Assembly: GCA_019639175.1 (NCBI GenBank)
Contig: JAHBSK010000001.1
Coordinates: forward strand, 558,001 to 622,000
Length of the DNA: 64,000 nucleotides
Reading direction: 5' to 3'
DNA from: Acidobacteriota bacterium
GTDB lineage: Bacteria; Acidobacteriota; Blastocatellia; Pyrinomonadales; Pyrinomonadaceae
This document shows, piece by piece, positions 52,645-61,717 of this stretch; within the stretch, counting starts at the first letter, position 1; each line of letters begins with the position of its first letter. Under the pieces are notes generated by a model. That model was not told the origin of the DNA. It did no database searches and was given only the letters and a program-made list of their open reading frames with translations. A program made the position numbers and the translations under genes.

Positions 52645-54432
52645 ATGGAATCCAAAAATAAACTCGGAAGACGAGATTTTTTTGTATTGTCCGGCGGTTT
52701 GGCAGGCTTGGCTGTCGGTGCGGCAGGCATGGCGGAACCGCGTCGTACTCACGCCTCAGTGCCGGCATTCGGAGAACTCGAACGATTTACGCTTGATCTG
52801 GGACATCGCGCATCACGCGGCGGCCCTATCGCCACACTCAAAGACGGCAGTTTTTTGTGGGTGACGACCGAGCCGGAAGCTCCGTATCTGTCAAAAAGCA
52901 TGTGGGCCATTTCCAGGGTTGTTGCGCGGCGTTCGACCGATGGCGGCAAAAGCTGGGGTGAGGGCCAGGTGCTGCAGCAGGGTACAAAGGAATACTCGCT
53001 TCTCTCACACAACATCCGACAAACGAGTTCCGGTGCTATACTTCACATTTTTGTGCGATACAGCGGTTACGATTACGAGACCGGCGTTCCGGAAAAGTCG
53101 CTCAGTGAGGTTTTTATACAGCGTTCCAATGATAACGGAAAGACCTGGAGCGAACCTGTGAAGATGCCGACCGGCGAGCGCTATCAGGGCGATATTCTTT
53201 CGATGGAAATGCTCCGTGACGGACGCATCGTTTATCCGTTTTGTTTTCTGACCAATGTGAAATCACAGTTCGCGGTTTCCGCTATGTATTCGGACGATGA
53301 CGGAAAGACATGGAAGCGTTCGACGAGCGTTTTGACGACGGGAGGCGGCGGATTTGAAAGCGGGGCCAGCGAACCCACGGTCGTCGAACTGCCGGATGGC
53401 AAACTGTGGATGCTGATAAGAGCGCAGACGGGATTTTTGTGGGAATCCTTCTCTACCGACCGCGGCGCAACATGGTCAAAGGCGGTCGAATCAGTGCTGT
53501 CGTCAAGCAACGCTCCGGCAACGGCCCTGAGATTGAAAAGCGGAGAGATCGCTGTTGCGTGGAACAATCATGTCCATGCAAATTATGCCCGGCAGAGCCT
53601 TATTCTCGGTTTAACAAAAGACGGAAAGACCTTCAGCGGCCTGCGAGAGGTTGATTTCACCGATTTCACGGACGACCCCAACGCTTCCATTCCGCATACG
53701 ACCTACTCGTATCTTGCTGAAACCGACAACGGAGACATAATTATGTCGTACAACAAGGGAAACTGGTCGCGTCACAACCGCCCGACATTCGCCCGGGTAA
53801 GCCGGTCGTGGATAATGTCGAAACAGGAGACATTTGACCTCTCAGACGGACGCACCGGCTGGCACACCATCGATCCGGGACCGAGCGCGGCCGCTGCGGT
53901 CGAGCGATACATACTTGCCGATGACGACAGCCTGTGGCTTGAGATAGGACAGCACGCCAGAAACAAACAGCCGACCGGAATAGTAAGGAACATTCCGCTT
54001 GTTTCCAACGGTGAACTTAGAGTTAAAGCTCAGGCCGGAAAGTCAGAATCATTTATTCTTTTAGGGAACAGCCTGCTTTCGCCTCGCGATCCGGGCGATG
54101 CCTGTATTCGCCTTAGATTTTCGGATGGAAAGATACATCTTGCCGCCGGTGTGCCGGAGCGGTCACAAAACAACAGAAGAACGACGGAATACCTGTTCCT
54201 CGCTCACAGGATAAAAGATGAGGTGCTTTATCCCGCCTCATTCAAACCGGATGAAACGCTCGACATATCGGTGACATATAATGCGGAAACGTCGGTCGCC
54301 GTTGTCTCGATAAACGGCGGAAAGGCCGTAGAGCTAAAGACCGCCAGGATATTCGGCATCACATCTCTGGGATTTCTTGTTGCCAACGGCGGACAGATAC
54401 GATTTGGTTCAGGACAGACAAGGCTAAAGTAA
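52645..54432 (+). CDS. BNR-repeat sialidase-like protein, Tat-exported (tandem copy 2)
   Basis: 595 residues, ATG three bases after the previous stop. Tat-like LGRRDFFVLSGG leader. Asp boxes STDGGKSW, SNDNGKTW, SDDDGKTW and STDRGATW are at the same positions as in copy 1, and long stretches are identical (TGGGGFESGASEPTVVEL, SNAPATALR). The C-terminal sandwich is also shared. A recent duplication with some specialisation is likely. Confidence 0.78.
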   Translation: MESKNKLGRRDFFVLSGGLAGLAVGAAGMAEPRRTHASVPAFGELERFTLDLGHRASRGGPIATLKDGSFLWVTTEPEAPYLSKSMWAISRVVARRSTDGGKSWGEGQVLQQGTKEYSLLSHNIRQTSSGAILHIFVRYSGYDYETGVPEKSLSEVFIQRSNDNGKTWSEPVKMPTGERYQGDILSMEMLRDGRIVYPFCFLTNVKSQFAVSAMYSDDDGKTWKRSTSVLTTGGGGFESGASEPTVVELPDGKLWMLIRAQTGFLWESFSTDRGATWSKAVESVLSSSNAPATALRLKSGEIAVAWNNHVHANYARQSLILGLTKDGKTFSGLREVDFTDFTDDPNASIPHTTYSYLAETDNGDIIMSYNKGNWSRHNRPTFARVSRSWIMSKQETFDLSDGRTGWHTIDPGPSAAAAVERYILADDDSLWLEIGQHARNKQPTGIVRNIPLVSNGELRVKAQAGKSESFILLGNSLLSPRDPGDACIRLRFSDGKIHLAAGVPERSQNNRRTTEYLFLAHRIKDEVLYPASFKPDETLDISVTYNAETSVAVVSINGGKAVELKTARIFGITSLGFLVANGGQIRFGSGQTRLK

Positions 54433-54438
54433 AAATAT

Positions 54439-55116
54439 ATGAACGACATCATCTCTTTTTTGCAGACCGTTGACACGCCGACCGTTTGCAACGCGATCGA
54501 ACTTTTGGACGTGCGTCCCGGTTCAGAGAATTTCACGTCCAACGCCGTCAAGTGTCTGTATCCCGAACTTGGCCCGATGGTCGGTTATGCGGTCACGGCC
54601 CAAATGGAGACCGTCACAAAAATGGAGCCGCGCGATGCCGAGATAACTATGCAGTTTTACGAGGCCATAGAAGCCAGCCCCAAACCGGTCGTGCTTGTGC
54701 TTCAGGAAATAGGCGGCTATCGTGAATTTGCGTCCCATTCCGGCGATGTGATGACGACGCTGGTAAAAAATTTCGGGGCCGTGGGCCTCGTAACCGATTG
54801 CAACGTCAGGGATTTCAACGAGGTGCGGGCGTTGGGTTTTCACACTTTTGCAGCAGGCGTTTCGCCCAGCCACGTCCACTGCCGTATAGCTCGTGTTGGC
54901 GTTTCGGTGCAAATACACGGGATGACGGTTCGCCCGGGCGATATAATTCACGGTGACATCAACGGCCTTGTTCAAGTCCCGTTCGAGCGAATAGACGATC
55001 TGCCGGATAAGATCGCCGAGGTCAGAAACTCTGAAAAAGAGTTGATGGAAAGGGTCAACCAGGGCGGTTTTACGCTGGACGACCTTCGCAAGATATTACT
55101 CAGAGGAAAAGAATAG
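54439..55116 (+). CDS. RraA/HMG-aldolase-family protein
   Basis: 225 residues, starting seven bases after the preceding gene. The RraA fold motifs are SGDVMTTL (101-108), TDCNVRD with Arg124/Asp125, and GDIIHGDINGLVQVP (167-181). Family members are 4-hydroxy-4-methyl-2-oxoglutarate aldolases or oxaloacetate decarboxylases and act on 2-keto acids. A carbon-carbon cleavage step yielding pyruvate fits the catabolic setting better than RNase E inhibition. Confidence 0.83.
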   Translation: MNDIISFLQTVDTPTVCNAIELLDVRPGSENFTSNAVKCLYPELGPMVGYAVTAQMETVTKMEPRDAEITMQFYEAIEASPKPVVLVLQEIGGYREFASHSGDVMTTLVKNFGAVGLVTDCNVRDFNEVRALGFHTFAAGVSPSHVHCRIARVGVSVQIHGMTVRPGDIIHGDINGLVQVPFERIDDLPDKIAEVRNSEKELMERVNQGGFTLDDLRKILLRGKE

Positions 55117-56304
55117 ATGTTCAGTAAGGGCCACAGATCGGATCGGAAACAACAGGTGAGTTTTCTCCTGCAATTTCTTTGTTTAGGAGTTTTGTTTTTA
55201 GCTGCCCCATTCTGTCTGGCGGCGCAGGAGGCCGAAAAGGCATTTTTTGAGAAAGGCACGGTAAAAGCTCCGTCACACGATGGAGACACACATGCCTATC
55301 CGGTGATCGCCCGTACATCCAGTGGAAAACTCATAACAGTTTGGGGACAAAGCGGCGGCGGAATTAGGTTTTCTCGTATCATGGGTTCCGTTTCAGAAGA
55401 CAACGGCAAAACCTGGGGGAAGATATTCAAGATCATAGATAACGATGGCCTGTCGGACAGCGACCCGTCGATCCTGATAGACGGCAAAAGGATATTGGTC
55501 TATTCTTCATCCGTAGTGCCGCCGAACAACATCACGAAAATCTTCACATGGGTTGCCATTAGCGAAGACGACGGCGAAACGTGGACAAAACCTGTTGAAG
55601 TAAAGTCAGAGTATAATTATCTTGTCGGTAAAAGGCATCTTGGCCTGAAACTGAAAGACGGCACATTGATGATGCCGGGCGGTTTTGACAGATGGGCGCA
55701 ACTGGGCGGCGTTCCCGCGCGAACTGAAGGCGAGATGGACCTGATTTCAGGCGTCATGCTCTCAAAGGATGGAGTGAATTGGACGCCTTATTTCAGTCTT
55801 CATGTCGTGGCGCAAAAAGTGACGCCTTTCGGAACTAATGGGCTGGGTGAACCTGCCGTCGTCGAATTGGAGAACGGCGAACTTTACACACTGTTGAGAA
55901 GCGGGACCGAAAGGATGTATGAGGCCCGCAGCAAAGATGGCGGCAAAACTTGGAGCGATCCGGTGCCGAGCGCGTTATACGGCCACAATATCCCTGCTTC
56001 ACTGTGGCGTTTGGATCAAAAACCGGAGGAGATAATTGTTATCTGGAACAATTCACCGCGTGAACGCCATCCGCTGAGTGTTTCAATTTCTGCCGACGGC
56101 GGCCGGACGTGGTCGGAACCAAAGAATGTTGCGGACATAACCGGAACGCAGAAATTCTATCATGACCTGCAAATATCCTATCCGGGAATAACGCAGGGAA
56201 CGGACGGTAATTTTGTAGCCGTATGGATGGAGCAATTGCCCGACAAAAAAGGAAGGGCGATCCGGTGGGCAAGATTTAACAGGGCATGGGTGTTGTCTAA
56301 GTAA
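55117..56304 (+). CDS. BNR-repeat sialidase-like exported protein
   Basis: 395 residues; directly abuts the RraA-family gene stop. A signal peptide (hydrophobic 15-33, FCLAAQ) replaces the Tat leader of the two copies at 50.8-54.4 kb. Asp boxes: SEDNGKTW, SEDDGETW, SKDGGKTW and SADGGRTW. The N-terminal YPVIARTSSGKLI is at the place of the sialidase RIP motif but lacks its Arg. It has no C-terminal sandwich. Probably a single-domain exo-glycosidase-like enzyme of a related but different specificity. Confidence 0.78.
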   Translation: MFSKGHRSDRKQQVSFLLQFLCLGVLFLAAPFCLAAQEAEKAFFEKGTVKAPSHDGDTHAYPVIARTSSGKLITVWGQSGGGIRFSRIMGSVSEDNGKTWGKIFKIIDNDGLSDSDPSILIDGKRILVYSSSVVPPNNITKIFTWVAISEDDGETWTKPVEVKSEYNYLVGKRHLGLKLKDGTLMMPGGFDRWAQLGGVPARTEGEMDLISGVMLSKDGVNWTPYFSLHVVAQKVTPFGTNGLGEPAVVELENGELYTLLRSGTERMYEARSKDGGKTWSDPVPSALYGHNIPASLWRLDQKPEEIIVIWNNSPRERHPLSVSISADGGRTWSEPKNVADITGTQKFYHDLQISYPGITQGTDGNFVAVWMEQLPDKKGRAIRWARFNRAWVLSK

Positions 56305-56315
56305 TAATATTTACG

Positions 56316-57383
56316 ATGCTGGAGAAGTACCGCCAATTCCTCCCGATCCCGAAAGGGGTAGAGACAAATGACCTGGGTGAAGGGAATACGCCGATGGTCA
56401 GGAGCGGCACGCTCAACCCCGGCGGGAATCTGCTCTTCAAAATGGAGCAGATGAATCCCACAGGGTCGTTCAAGGACCGATTCGCGTCGCTGGAGACGCT
56501 GCTGATAAAAAGTTCCGGTCGTCAGGCATTTATAGCCACTTCTTCAGGAAATACCGGAGCGGCGCTTGCCGCCTATGCGGCCCGGCGCGGACTGGATTGT
56601 TTTTTATTCGTGAACGAGGTCGTTCCTGAGAGTAAGCTCAATCAAATGCCCGTTTACGGAGCAAAGGTATTTCGCGTAAAGGACTTCGGAATATCGCATG
56701 AACTCTCGGCGCCGATATTTCAACGGTTGCAGGAGTTTTCCGTCGAAGAGAACATTCCGCTTGTTATCTCTGCATACAAATATTGCCCTGACGGAATGGA
56801 AGGTGTAAAGCCGATCGCTTATGAGATCGTTGAGCAGCTTGGCAAAGTTCCTGATCGCGTATTTGTTCCGGTCGGCGGCGGCGGCCTTTTATCGGGTATA
56901 TGGCGAGGATTTTGCGATCTGAAGGAAAATGGCATCGTTGACAGCTTGCCCAAAATGATGGCCGTTCAGCCGGAATTGAACGACACTCTTGTAACGCCGC
57001 TTTCGCAGAGTTTGGACAAGGCTCGTGAGGTAAGTACTACGACAACCATCAGCGGTCTTGCCGTTCAGGTCGATATCGATGCGACAATGGCCCTGCAAAG
57101 CGTAAAAGCTTCGGGTGGAGCGGGAGTGCTGGTTACGGATGAACAGATCCGGGATGCAAAAACACGGCTCAGTATGGAGGAAGGCATCTATGTCGAAGCG
57201 GCAGGAGCCTCCTCAGTCACGGGGTATCTTAAAGCTCTCGCCGATGGTGCGGTCAGCGAAGATGAGACGTCCGTCTGTATTCTGACCGGCCATGGACTGA
57301 AAGATGCGGCCACGGGAAGCGACATCGCCTCGCGCATTCACGATATAACGGCGGACGACATTACAAAGGAACTTGTCGCCTGA
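56316..57383 (+). CDS. PLP-dependent threonine synthase / threonine-serine dehydratase-like enzyme
   Basis: 355 residues of fold-type II. Pyridoxal-phosphate lysine in PTGSFKDR (Lys53), phosphate loop SSGNTGAALAAYA and PVGGGGLLSG are clear. Family members include threonine synthase, threonine/serine dehydratases and diaminopropionate ammonia-lyase. The catabolic setting and the RidA gene in the same cluster favour a deaminating lyase over a biosynthetic threonine synthase. Confidence 0.83.
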   Translation: MLEKYRQFLPIPKGVETNDLGEGNTPMVRSGTLNPGGNLLFKMEQMNPTGSFKDRFASLETLLIKSSGRQAFIATSSGNTGAALAAYAARRGLDCFLFVNEVVPESKLNQMPVYGAKVFRVKDFGISHELSAPIFQRLQEFSVEENIPLVISAYKYCPDGMEGVKPIAYEIVEQLGKVPDRVFVPVGGGGLLSGIWRGFCDLKENGIVDSLPKMMAVQPELNDTLVTPLSQSLDKAREVSTTTTISGLAVQVDIDATMALQSVKASGGAGVLVTDEQIRDAKTRLSMEEGIYVEAAGASSVTGYLKALADGAVSEDETSVCILTGHGLKDAATGSDIASRIHDITADDITKELVA

Positions 57384-57398
57384 GCATTGTAAAAGAAT

Positions 57399-58853
57399 AT
57401 GAGGGTTTTAGCCGGAGGGATCTATCACGAATCCCATTCCTTTTCCAATATTCCGACCGATATCGAAGCCTTTAAGAGCGTGCTTTACCTTCAGGGCAGA
57501 GAGGTCGTCGAAGAGCTGGGCGGAACCGTCAGCGAAATGGCCGGCTTTATTGAAGGAGCGGAGAAATACGGATTTGAATTGATACCGACGCTCTGGGCGT
57601 GGGGATTGGCAACCGGGCCGGTTACCGCGGCCGCTCTCGATGAGATGATCGGCGTCGTTCATCAGGCATATCAGGATAACGATGGGATCGACGGCGTTCT
57701 TTTTACCCTGCACGGAGCCATGGTCTCAGAACCGCTGCCGGACGGTGACGGTTACATTCTTTCGAGATTTCGGGAATTTATGGGCGACGTGCATATTGCC
57801 GTCACGCTGGATCTTCATGCAAATATTTCTTCTCTCATGGTTGAAAAGGCGGACATAATTGTTGGTTACGACACATATCCGCACATCGATCAGGTCGAAC
57901 GCGGGCTTGAGGCGGCAGAGCTTCTTGCAAGGGCCATTCGGGACGAGATAAAGCCGGTTATGTCAATGGCAAAACCTCCGATGGTCGTGGTTCCCAATCG
58001 GCAATTTACCGCCGAGGCCCCGATGAAACACCTATTCGACCTTGCCATAGAGGCGGAAGCGGAGCCGGGTGTTTTGAGTGTGACCGTGGCCGGAGGCTTT
58101 GCGTATTCCGACGTGCCGGAGATAGGGCCTGCCGTCGTTGTCATTACAGATAATAACGCTCAACTCGGGCAGCAGCGTGCTGATGCCATCGCGGATCGTT
58201 TCTGGGAATTGCGGGATGATTTTGTGCCAAAGCCTGCCGATATTCCGACGGCGGTGCAAAGGGCTATCGAAAGCTCTTCAACACCGGTCATTCTGGCGGA
58301 TGTCGGCGACAATATCGGAGCCGGCACACCCGGCGACAGCACGTTCATCTTAAGCGAACTCCTGGATAAGGGGGCGACGGACGCCGTCGTCATCATTGCC
58401 GATCCGTCATCGGTTGAAAAGGCCGTTGCCGCCGGTGTCGGCGAAAGGGTCAGTTTGCAGATCGGCGGCAAAACGGACAGGTTTCACGGTGAGCCGGTCG
58501 AGGTCAGGGCAGAGGTCACGCTGATATCGAACGGAGTTTTTCGCAATCGCGGTCAAATGCGTGACGGCATCGTCGAGGACATGGGCAGAACCGCCGTGGT
58601 CGCAGTCGGCGGCGTCAAGATCGTGCTGACGGAAAAGAAAATGCCGCCGTGGAATCTGGAACAGCTTCGTTCGGTCGGCATTTCACCCGAGTCGCAAAAG
58701 ATAATAGTGGTCAAATCCGCCGTCGCTTTTCGTGCCGCATATGAGCCGATAGCGGGTGAGATCATCGAAGTCGATTCTCCCGGACTTTCGTCCGTCAATT
58801 TGGGACAGTTCAATTTTAAGAACATCAGGCCGGGCCTTTTTCCTTTTAGTTAA
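57399..58853 (+). CDS. M81-family metallohydrolase (MlrC-like)
   Basis: 484 residues, cytoplasmic. The N-terminal YHESHSFSN, TLHGAMV, LDLHANIS (Asp-x-His metal ligands) and GYDTYPHID follow the zinc-site pattern of MlrC/M81; the C-terminal domain has DVGDNIGAGTPGDST. MlrC hydrolyses a linear peptide from microcystin, but most M81 proteins have unknown amide substrates. The cluster lacks a recognisable MlrA-type protease. A role on an N-acyl or amide intermediate is the best guess. Confidence 0.84.
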   Translation: MRVLAGGIYHESHSFSNIPTDIEAFKSVLYLQGREVVEELGGTVSEMAGFIEGAEKYGFELIPTLWAWGLATGPVTAAALDEMIGVVHQAYQDNDGIDGVLFTLHGAMVSEPLPDGDGYILSRFREFMGDVHIAVTLDLHANISSLMVEKADIIVGYDTYPHIDQVERGLEAAELLARAIRDEIKPVMSMAKPPMVVVPNRQFTAEAPMKHLFDLAIEAEAEPGVLSVTVAGGFAYSDVPEIGPAVVVITDNNAQLGQQRADAIADRFWELRDDFVPKPADIPTAVQRAIESSSTPVILADVGDNIGAGTPGDSTFILSELLDKGATDAVVIIADPSSVEKAVAAGVGERVSLQIGGKTDRFHGEPVEVRAEVTLISNGVFRNRGQMRDGIVEDMGRTAVVAVGGVKIVLTEKKMPPWNLEQLRSVGISPESQKIIVVKSAVAFRAAYEPIAGEIIEVDSPGLSSVNLGQFNFKNIRPGLFPFS

Positions 58854-58989
58854 TACGTCACAAACAAAAAAAATATTTCAATAGTTCCAGGACTACTGGT
58901 GTCCTTCGTTACAGGCCTTTGCGTTTGTTTTCGTCGGATTCATTTGCCGTGTAAAAAGCGGATTCAGTTTTACCAGGGAGGGATCATAT
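58854..58989. other. 136-bp gap with possible internal promoter
   Basis: AT-rich at its start, then a GGGAGG ribosome-binding site before the aminotransferase gene. It is one of the larger gaps of module 3 and could hold a secondary promoter; no operator palindrome or ops-like element is present. Confidence 0.3.
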
Positions 58990-60330
58990 ATGGGAAAGTA
59001 TGAAAAATCTCGACAATTGTACGAGCGTGCCTGCGGATCTATGGCAGGCGGGGTCAGCAGCCATTTTCGGATGGGCGGAACACCGCATCCTTTGTTTTTT
59101 ACACACGGCAAGGGGGCACGCATTTATGATGTTGATGGCAATGAATACCTCGATTTTACTTTGAGTCAGGGGCCGATGATCCTCGGGCATTCGCATCCTG
59201 AGGTGATCAGGCGGGTGAACGAGGAAATGAACCGAGGACAGCTTTTCGCGGGCCAGCATATGCTGGAGCTGGAACTGGCGGAAACAGTTCAAAGGCTTAT
59301 TCCATGTGCCGAGTTGATCCGTTTCAGCAACAGCGGGTCTGAATCCGTCCAGGCTGCCCTGCGTCTGGCACGCGGCTATACCGGGCGGAAATTATACGTC
59401 AAATTTGAGGGGCAATATCACGGATGGTTCGACAACGTTCTTGTGAGTCAGCATCCATCGCTCGATGCCGCCGGAAAGAATGACCTGCCGACAAAGGTTT
59501 TGGAAACACAGGGGCAAGCTGCAAGTGTGTTGGATGAGATGATCGTTCTGCCCTGGAATGACCTGGAAGCGGTAAAAAGAGCATTCGAACAATGGGGAAG
59601 CGACATTGCCGCGATAATCACGGAACCGATAATGTGCAACAACGGCTGCATCGAGCCGCTGCCGGGATTTTTGGAAGGTCTTCGCGAGATCTGCGATAAG
59701 AATAACTCATTGCTTATATTTGATGAGATCATCACGGGCTTTAGAATGGGCCTTGGCGGAGCGCAGAAAGTTTACGGCGTAATTCCGGACGTCGCGACCT
59801 TTGGGAAGGCCATGGCATCAGGATTTCCTGTCAGTTTTCTTGCGGGCAAACGCAGCGTGATGAAGGTCGTCGCCGATGGAACTGTAATGCACGCCGGAAC
59901 ATATAACAGCAACAACCCGTCGATCGCGGCCGGTGTCGCAACCATCGGCGTTCTTGAGGCAGGCGGAGAAGAACTTTATGATCGCATTCGTTCGCTGGGC
60001 ATCAGGCTTCAGGAGGGCATCAGAAGGGCCGCTGCCGAATCCGGCCACAACATTGTACTCAGCGGGCCCGGACAGATGACGTTCGTCGGCTTTTCAGACA
60101 GCGAAAAGCTTGAGAATTACCGCGACACGCTGGAATGCGATTTCCAGAAATACGGTGTTTTTACAAAGGAAATGCTTGATCGGGGCATTCGTCTGATCGG
60201 GCGCGGGATATGGTATATTTCGACCGCTCATACGGAGGAAGACATCGACAGGGCAATAGAAACGGCTTTTGAAGTGATGAGTACGATGAAGCAGAAAGAC
60301 CTGGCTGTTTCGGGTTCCGCCCAGGTTTGA
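58990..60330 (+). CDS. Class III aminotransferase, glutamate-1-semialdehyde-aminomutase-like
   Basis: 446 residues from the ATG at 58990 (GGGAGG upstream). Fold-type I PLP enzyme: SNSGSESVQAALRLAR, FDEIITGFR (Asp245) and the Schiff-base Lys273 in ATFGKAMASG. The overall pattern is HemL-like, but placement in a catabolic cluster argues for an amino-sugar or amino-acid aminotransferase or aminomutase. It could remove nitrogen from the substrate and feed the 2-keto-acid enzymes. Confidence 0.85.
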   Translation: MGKYEKSRQLYERACGSMAGGVSSHFRMGGTPHPLFFTHGKGARIYDVDGNEYLDFTLSQGPMILGHSHPEVIRRVNEEMNRGQLFAGQHMLELELAETVQRLIPCAELIRFSNSGSESVQAALRLARGYTGRKLYVKFEGQYHGWFDNVLVSQHPSLDAAGKNDLPTKVLETQGQAASVLDEMIVLPWNDLEAVKRAFEQWGSDIAAIITEPIMCNNGCIEPLPGFLEGLREICDKNNSLLIFDEIITGFRMGLGGAQKVYGVIPDVATFGKAMASGFPVSFLAGKRSVMKVVADGTVMHAGTYNSNNPSIAAGVATIGVLEAGGEELYDRIRSLGIRLQEGIRRAAAESGHNIVLSGPGQMTFVGFSDSEKLENYRDTLECDFQKYGVFTKEMLDRGIRLIGRGIWYISTAHTEEDIDRAIETAFEVMSTMKQKDLAVSGSAQV

Positions 60331-60389
60331 ATTTGCCACAATGTTCCGCTTTATCATTTAGACCCGCGACATAGACACACAGCAATAGT

Positions 60390-61322
60390 ATGAGATTGGT
60401 CACGTTCCTTGATGCGGCAGCTTCAAGCCGGCATCCGCGCCTTGGCGTTTTGTTTCCTGACGGAGAAGATCTTCTCGATGTTTTTCAGGCCATTGGCGTT
60501 TCGGGTGACGATGCTGAAAATATCTGCATGCGTCCGGAGACGTTCACTGTGGACGGAGCTTTTATTTCCGGCGCAAAAGAGATGTATCGGCGGATGGTCT
60601 CTGCCACGGAACCGACGGGAATATTGAAAGCCGCTGTCCGTTCTCTTGACTCCGTGAGGCTTGCGGCACCGGTCCCGCGTCCGGGCAAGATCATTTGCAT
60701 AGGGCTTAACTATCGTGATCACGCGGCCGAGAGCGATATGAAGCTGCCGGAGCGGCCGCTTATCTTTTCAAAATTTCCAACCTGCGTGATCGGAAACGGT
60801 GAGACGATAGAACTGCCAGCCGGAAACGAAGAAGCCGATTATGAGGCAGAACTTGCCGTGATCATAGGTAAGCGCGGAAGGAACATTGAGAAAGAACGGG
60901 CCATGGAACACGTTCTTGGCTACGCTAACTTTAACGATGTCAGCGAGCGCGGTTTTCAGTTTGCCGACGGGCAATGGCAGCGAGGAAAATCGTGTGATAC
61001 ATTTGCCCCTATCGGGCCGTATCTCGTCACTGCGGACGAGATTCCCGATCCCGGCCAGCTTTCCATAAAACTTCGACTGAACGGCGAAACGCTTCAGGAT
61101 TCAAATACCGATCAGCTTATCTTTGATGTTTCGACGCTGATCTCATACATTTCTGAGACCGTTACCCTGGAACCCGGCGATGTGATCGCGACCGGAACCC
61201 CTGCAGGTGTCGGGTTTGCACGAAATCCGCCGATATATCTAAATGACGGAGACGTTGTCGAGGTCGAGATACAGGGGCTGGGTGTGCTTTCCAATCCGGT
61301 TCGCGGGCAAACCCCTGTTTAG
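60390..61322 (+). CDS. Fumarylacetoacetate-hydrolase-family protein
   Basis: 310 residues. Metal ligands Glu152 and Glu154 (DYEAELAVIIG), conserved GLNYRDHAAE (105-114), and the C-terminal GDVIATGTPAGVGFAR. The family includes acylpyruvases, oxaloacetate decarboxylases and 2,4-diketo-3-deoxy-sugar-acid hydrolases; the last reaction fits a non-phosphorylative sugar-acid route giving pyruvate. It is the final gene of the cluster, followed by a strong terminator. Confidence 0.86.
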   Translation: MRLVTFLDAAASSRHPRLGVLFPDGEDLLDVFQAIGVSGDDAENICMRPETFTVDGAFISGAKEMYRRMVSATEPTGILKAAVRSLDSVRLAAPVPRPGKIICIGLNYRDHAAESDMKLPERPLIFSKFPTCVIGNGETIELPAGNEEADYEAELAVIIGKRGRNIEKERAMEHVLGYANFNDVSERGFQFADGQWQRGKSCDTFAPIGPYLVTADEIPDPGQLSIKLRLNGETLQDSNTDQLIFDVSTLISYISETVTLEPGDVIATGTPAGVGFARNPPIYLNDGDVVEVEIQGLGVLSNPVRGQTPV

Positions 61323-61356
61323 AAACCATCCATTTCATCCGAACGGAAAAAATCTT

Positions 61357-61391
61357 ATAGCCGTGTGATGCTCTCACACGGCTATTTTTTT
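61357..61391 (+). terminator. Rho-independent terminator of the catabolic cluster
   Basis: ATAGCCGTGTGA and TCACACGGCTAT form a perfect 12-bp stem with a 5-nt loop, immediately followed by TTTTTT. It lies 35 bp beyond the stop of the FAH-family gene and is the only textbook terminator seen in the plus-strand run from 11.7 kb to here. Confidence 0.85.
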
Positions 61392-61717
61392 ATGCATGAT
61401 GTGGGATATTTCTTCATGCCGGTGGTGACGATTGGGATCCGCGACGATGTTCGGGCGCGGTTCCGGAACTACTTCCACAAACTTGTTCGATATTATCGGC
61501 CCGACTTGGCTCATGTAACGACACTCATCGGCTGGTGTCTTGTCATGGTTAAAACGGTGTGGATATCCACATGGTCGTTTTGGCGTATTGCCGCTTTTGC
61601 GGTGGATCGGAAACCTCTACTATCTTCTTTGGGGTGAAAACCCTGCTATAATCGGTTCGGATACTTCATCCGGGATCATCTGATGGCCGGAATTTCGATA
61701 GATAGGTCTATAAATCT
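61392..61717. other. Intergenic region with candidate promoter for the response-regulator gene
   Basis: A good -10 TATAAT lies at 61647-61652, about 66 bp before the GTG start at 61718; no clear -35. A 90-codon frame (61365-61637) overlaps the terminator and lacks a ribosome-binding site, so it is not called as a gene. Confidence 0.45.

Noticed and set aside
18441-56304. A complete sialic-acid utilisation pathway (NanA/NanM/NanT/sialidase-like genes)
   Set aside because: No ManNAc kinase or epimerase, NagA or NagB is present, and the BNR proteins lack a visible RIP motif. Only a sialic-acid-like or other acidic-sugar substrate can be suggested.
19370-58853. A microcystin-degradation (mlr) locus, because of MlrB-like and MlrC-like genes
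   Set aside because: No MlrA-type membrane protease is seen, the genes are 37 kb apart, and both families are common in other contexts.
61365-61637. 90-codon open frame downstream of the cluster
   Set aside because: It overlaps the terminator, has no ribosome-binding site and resembles no known protein.
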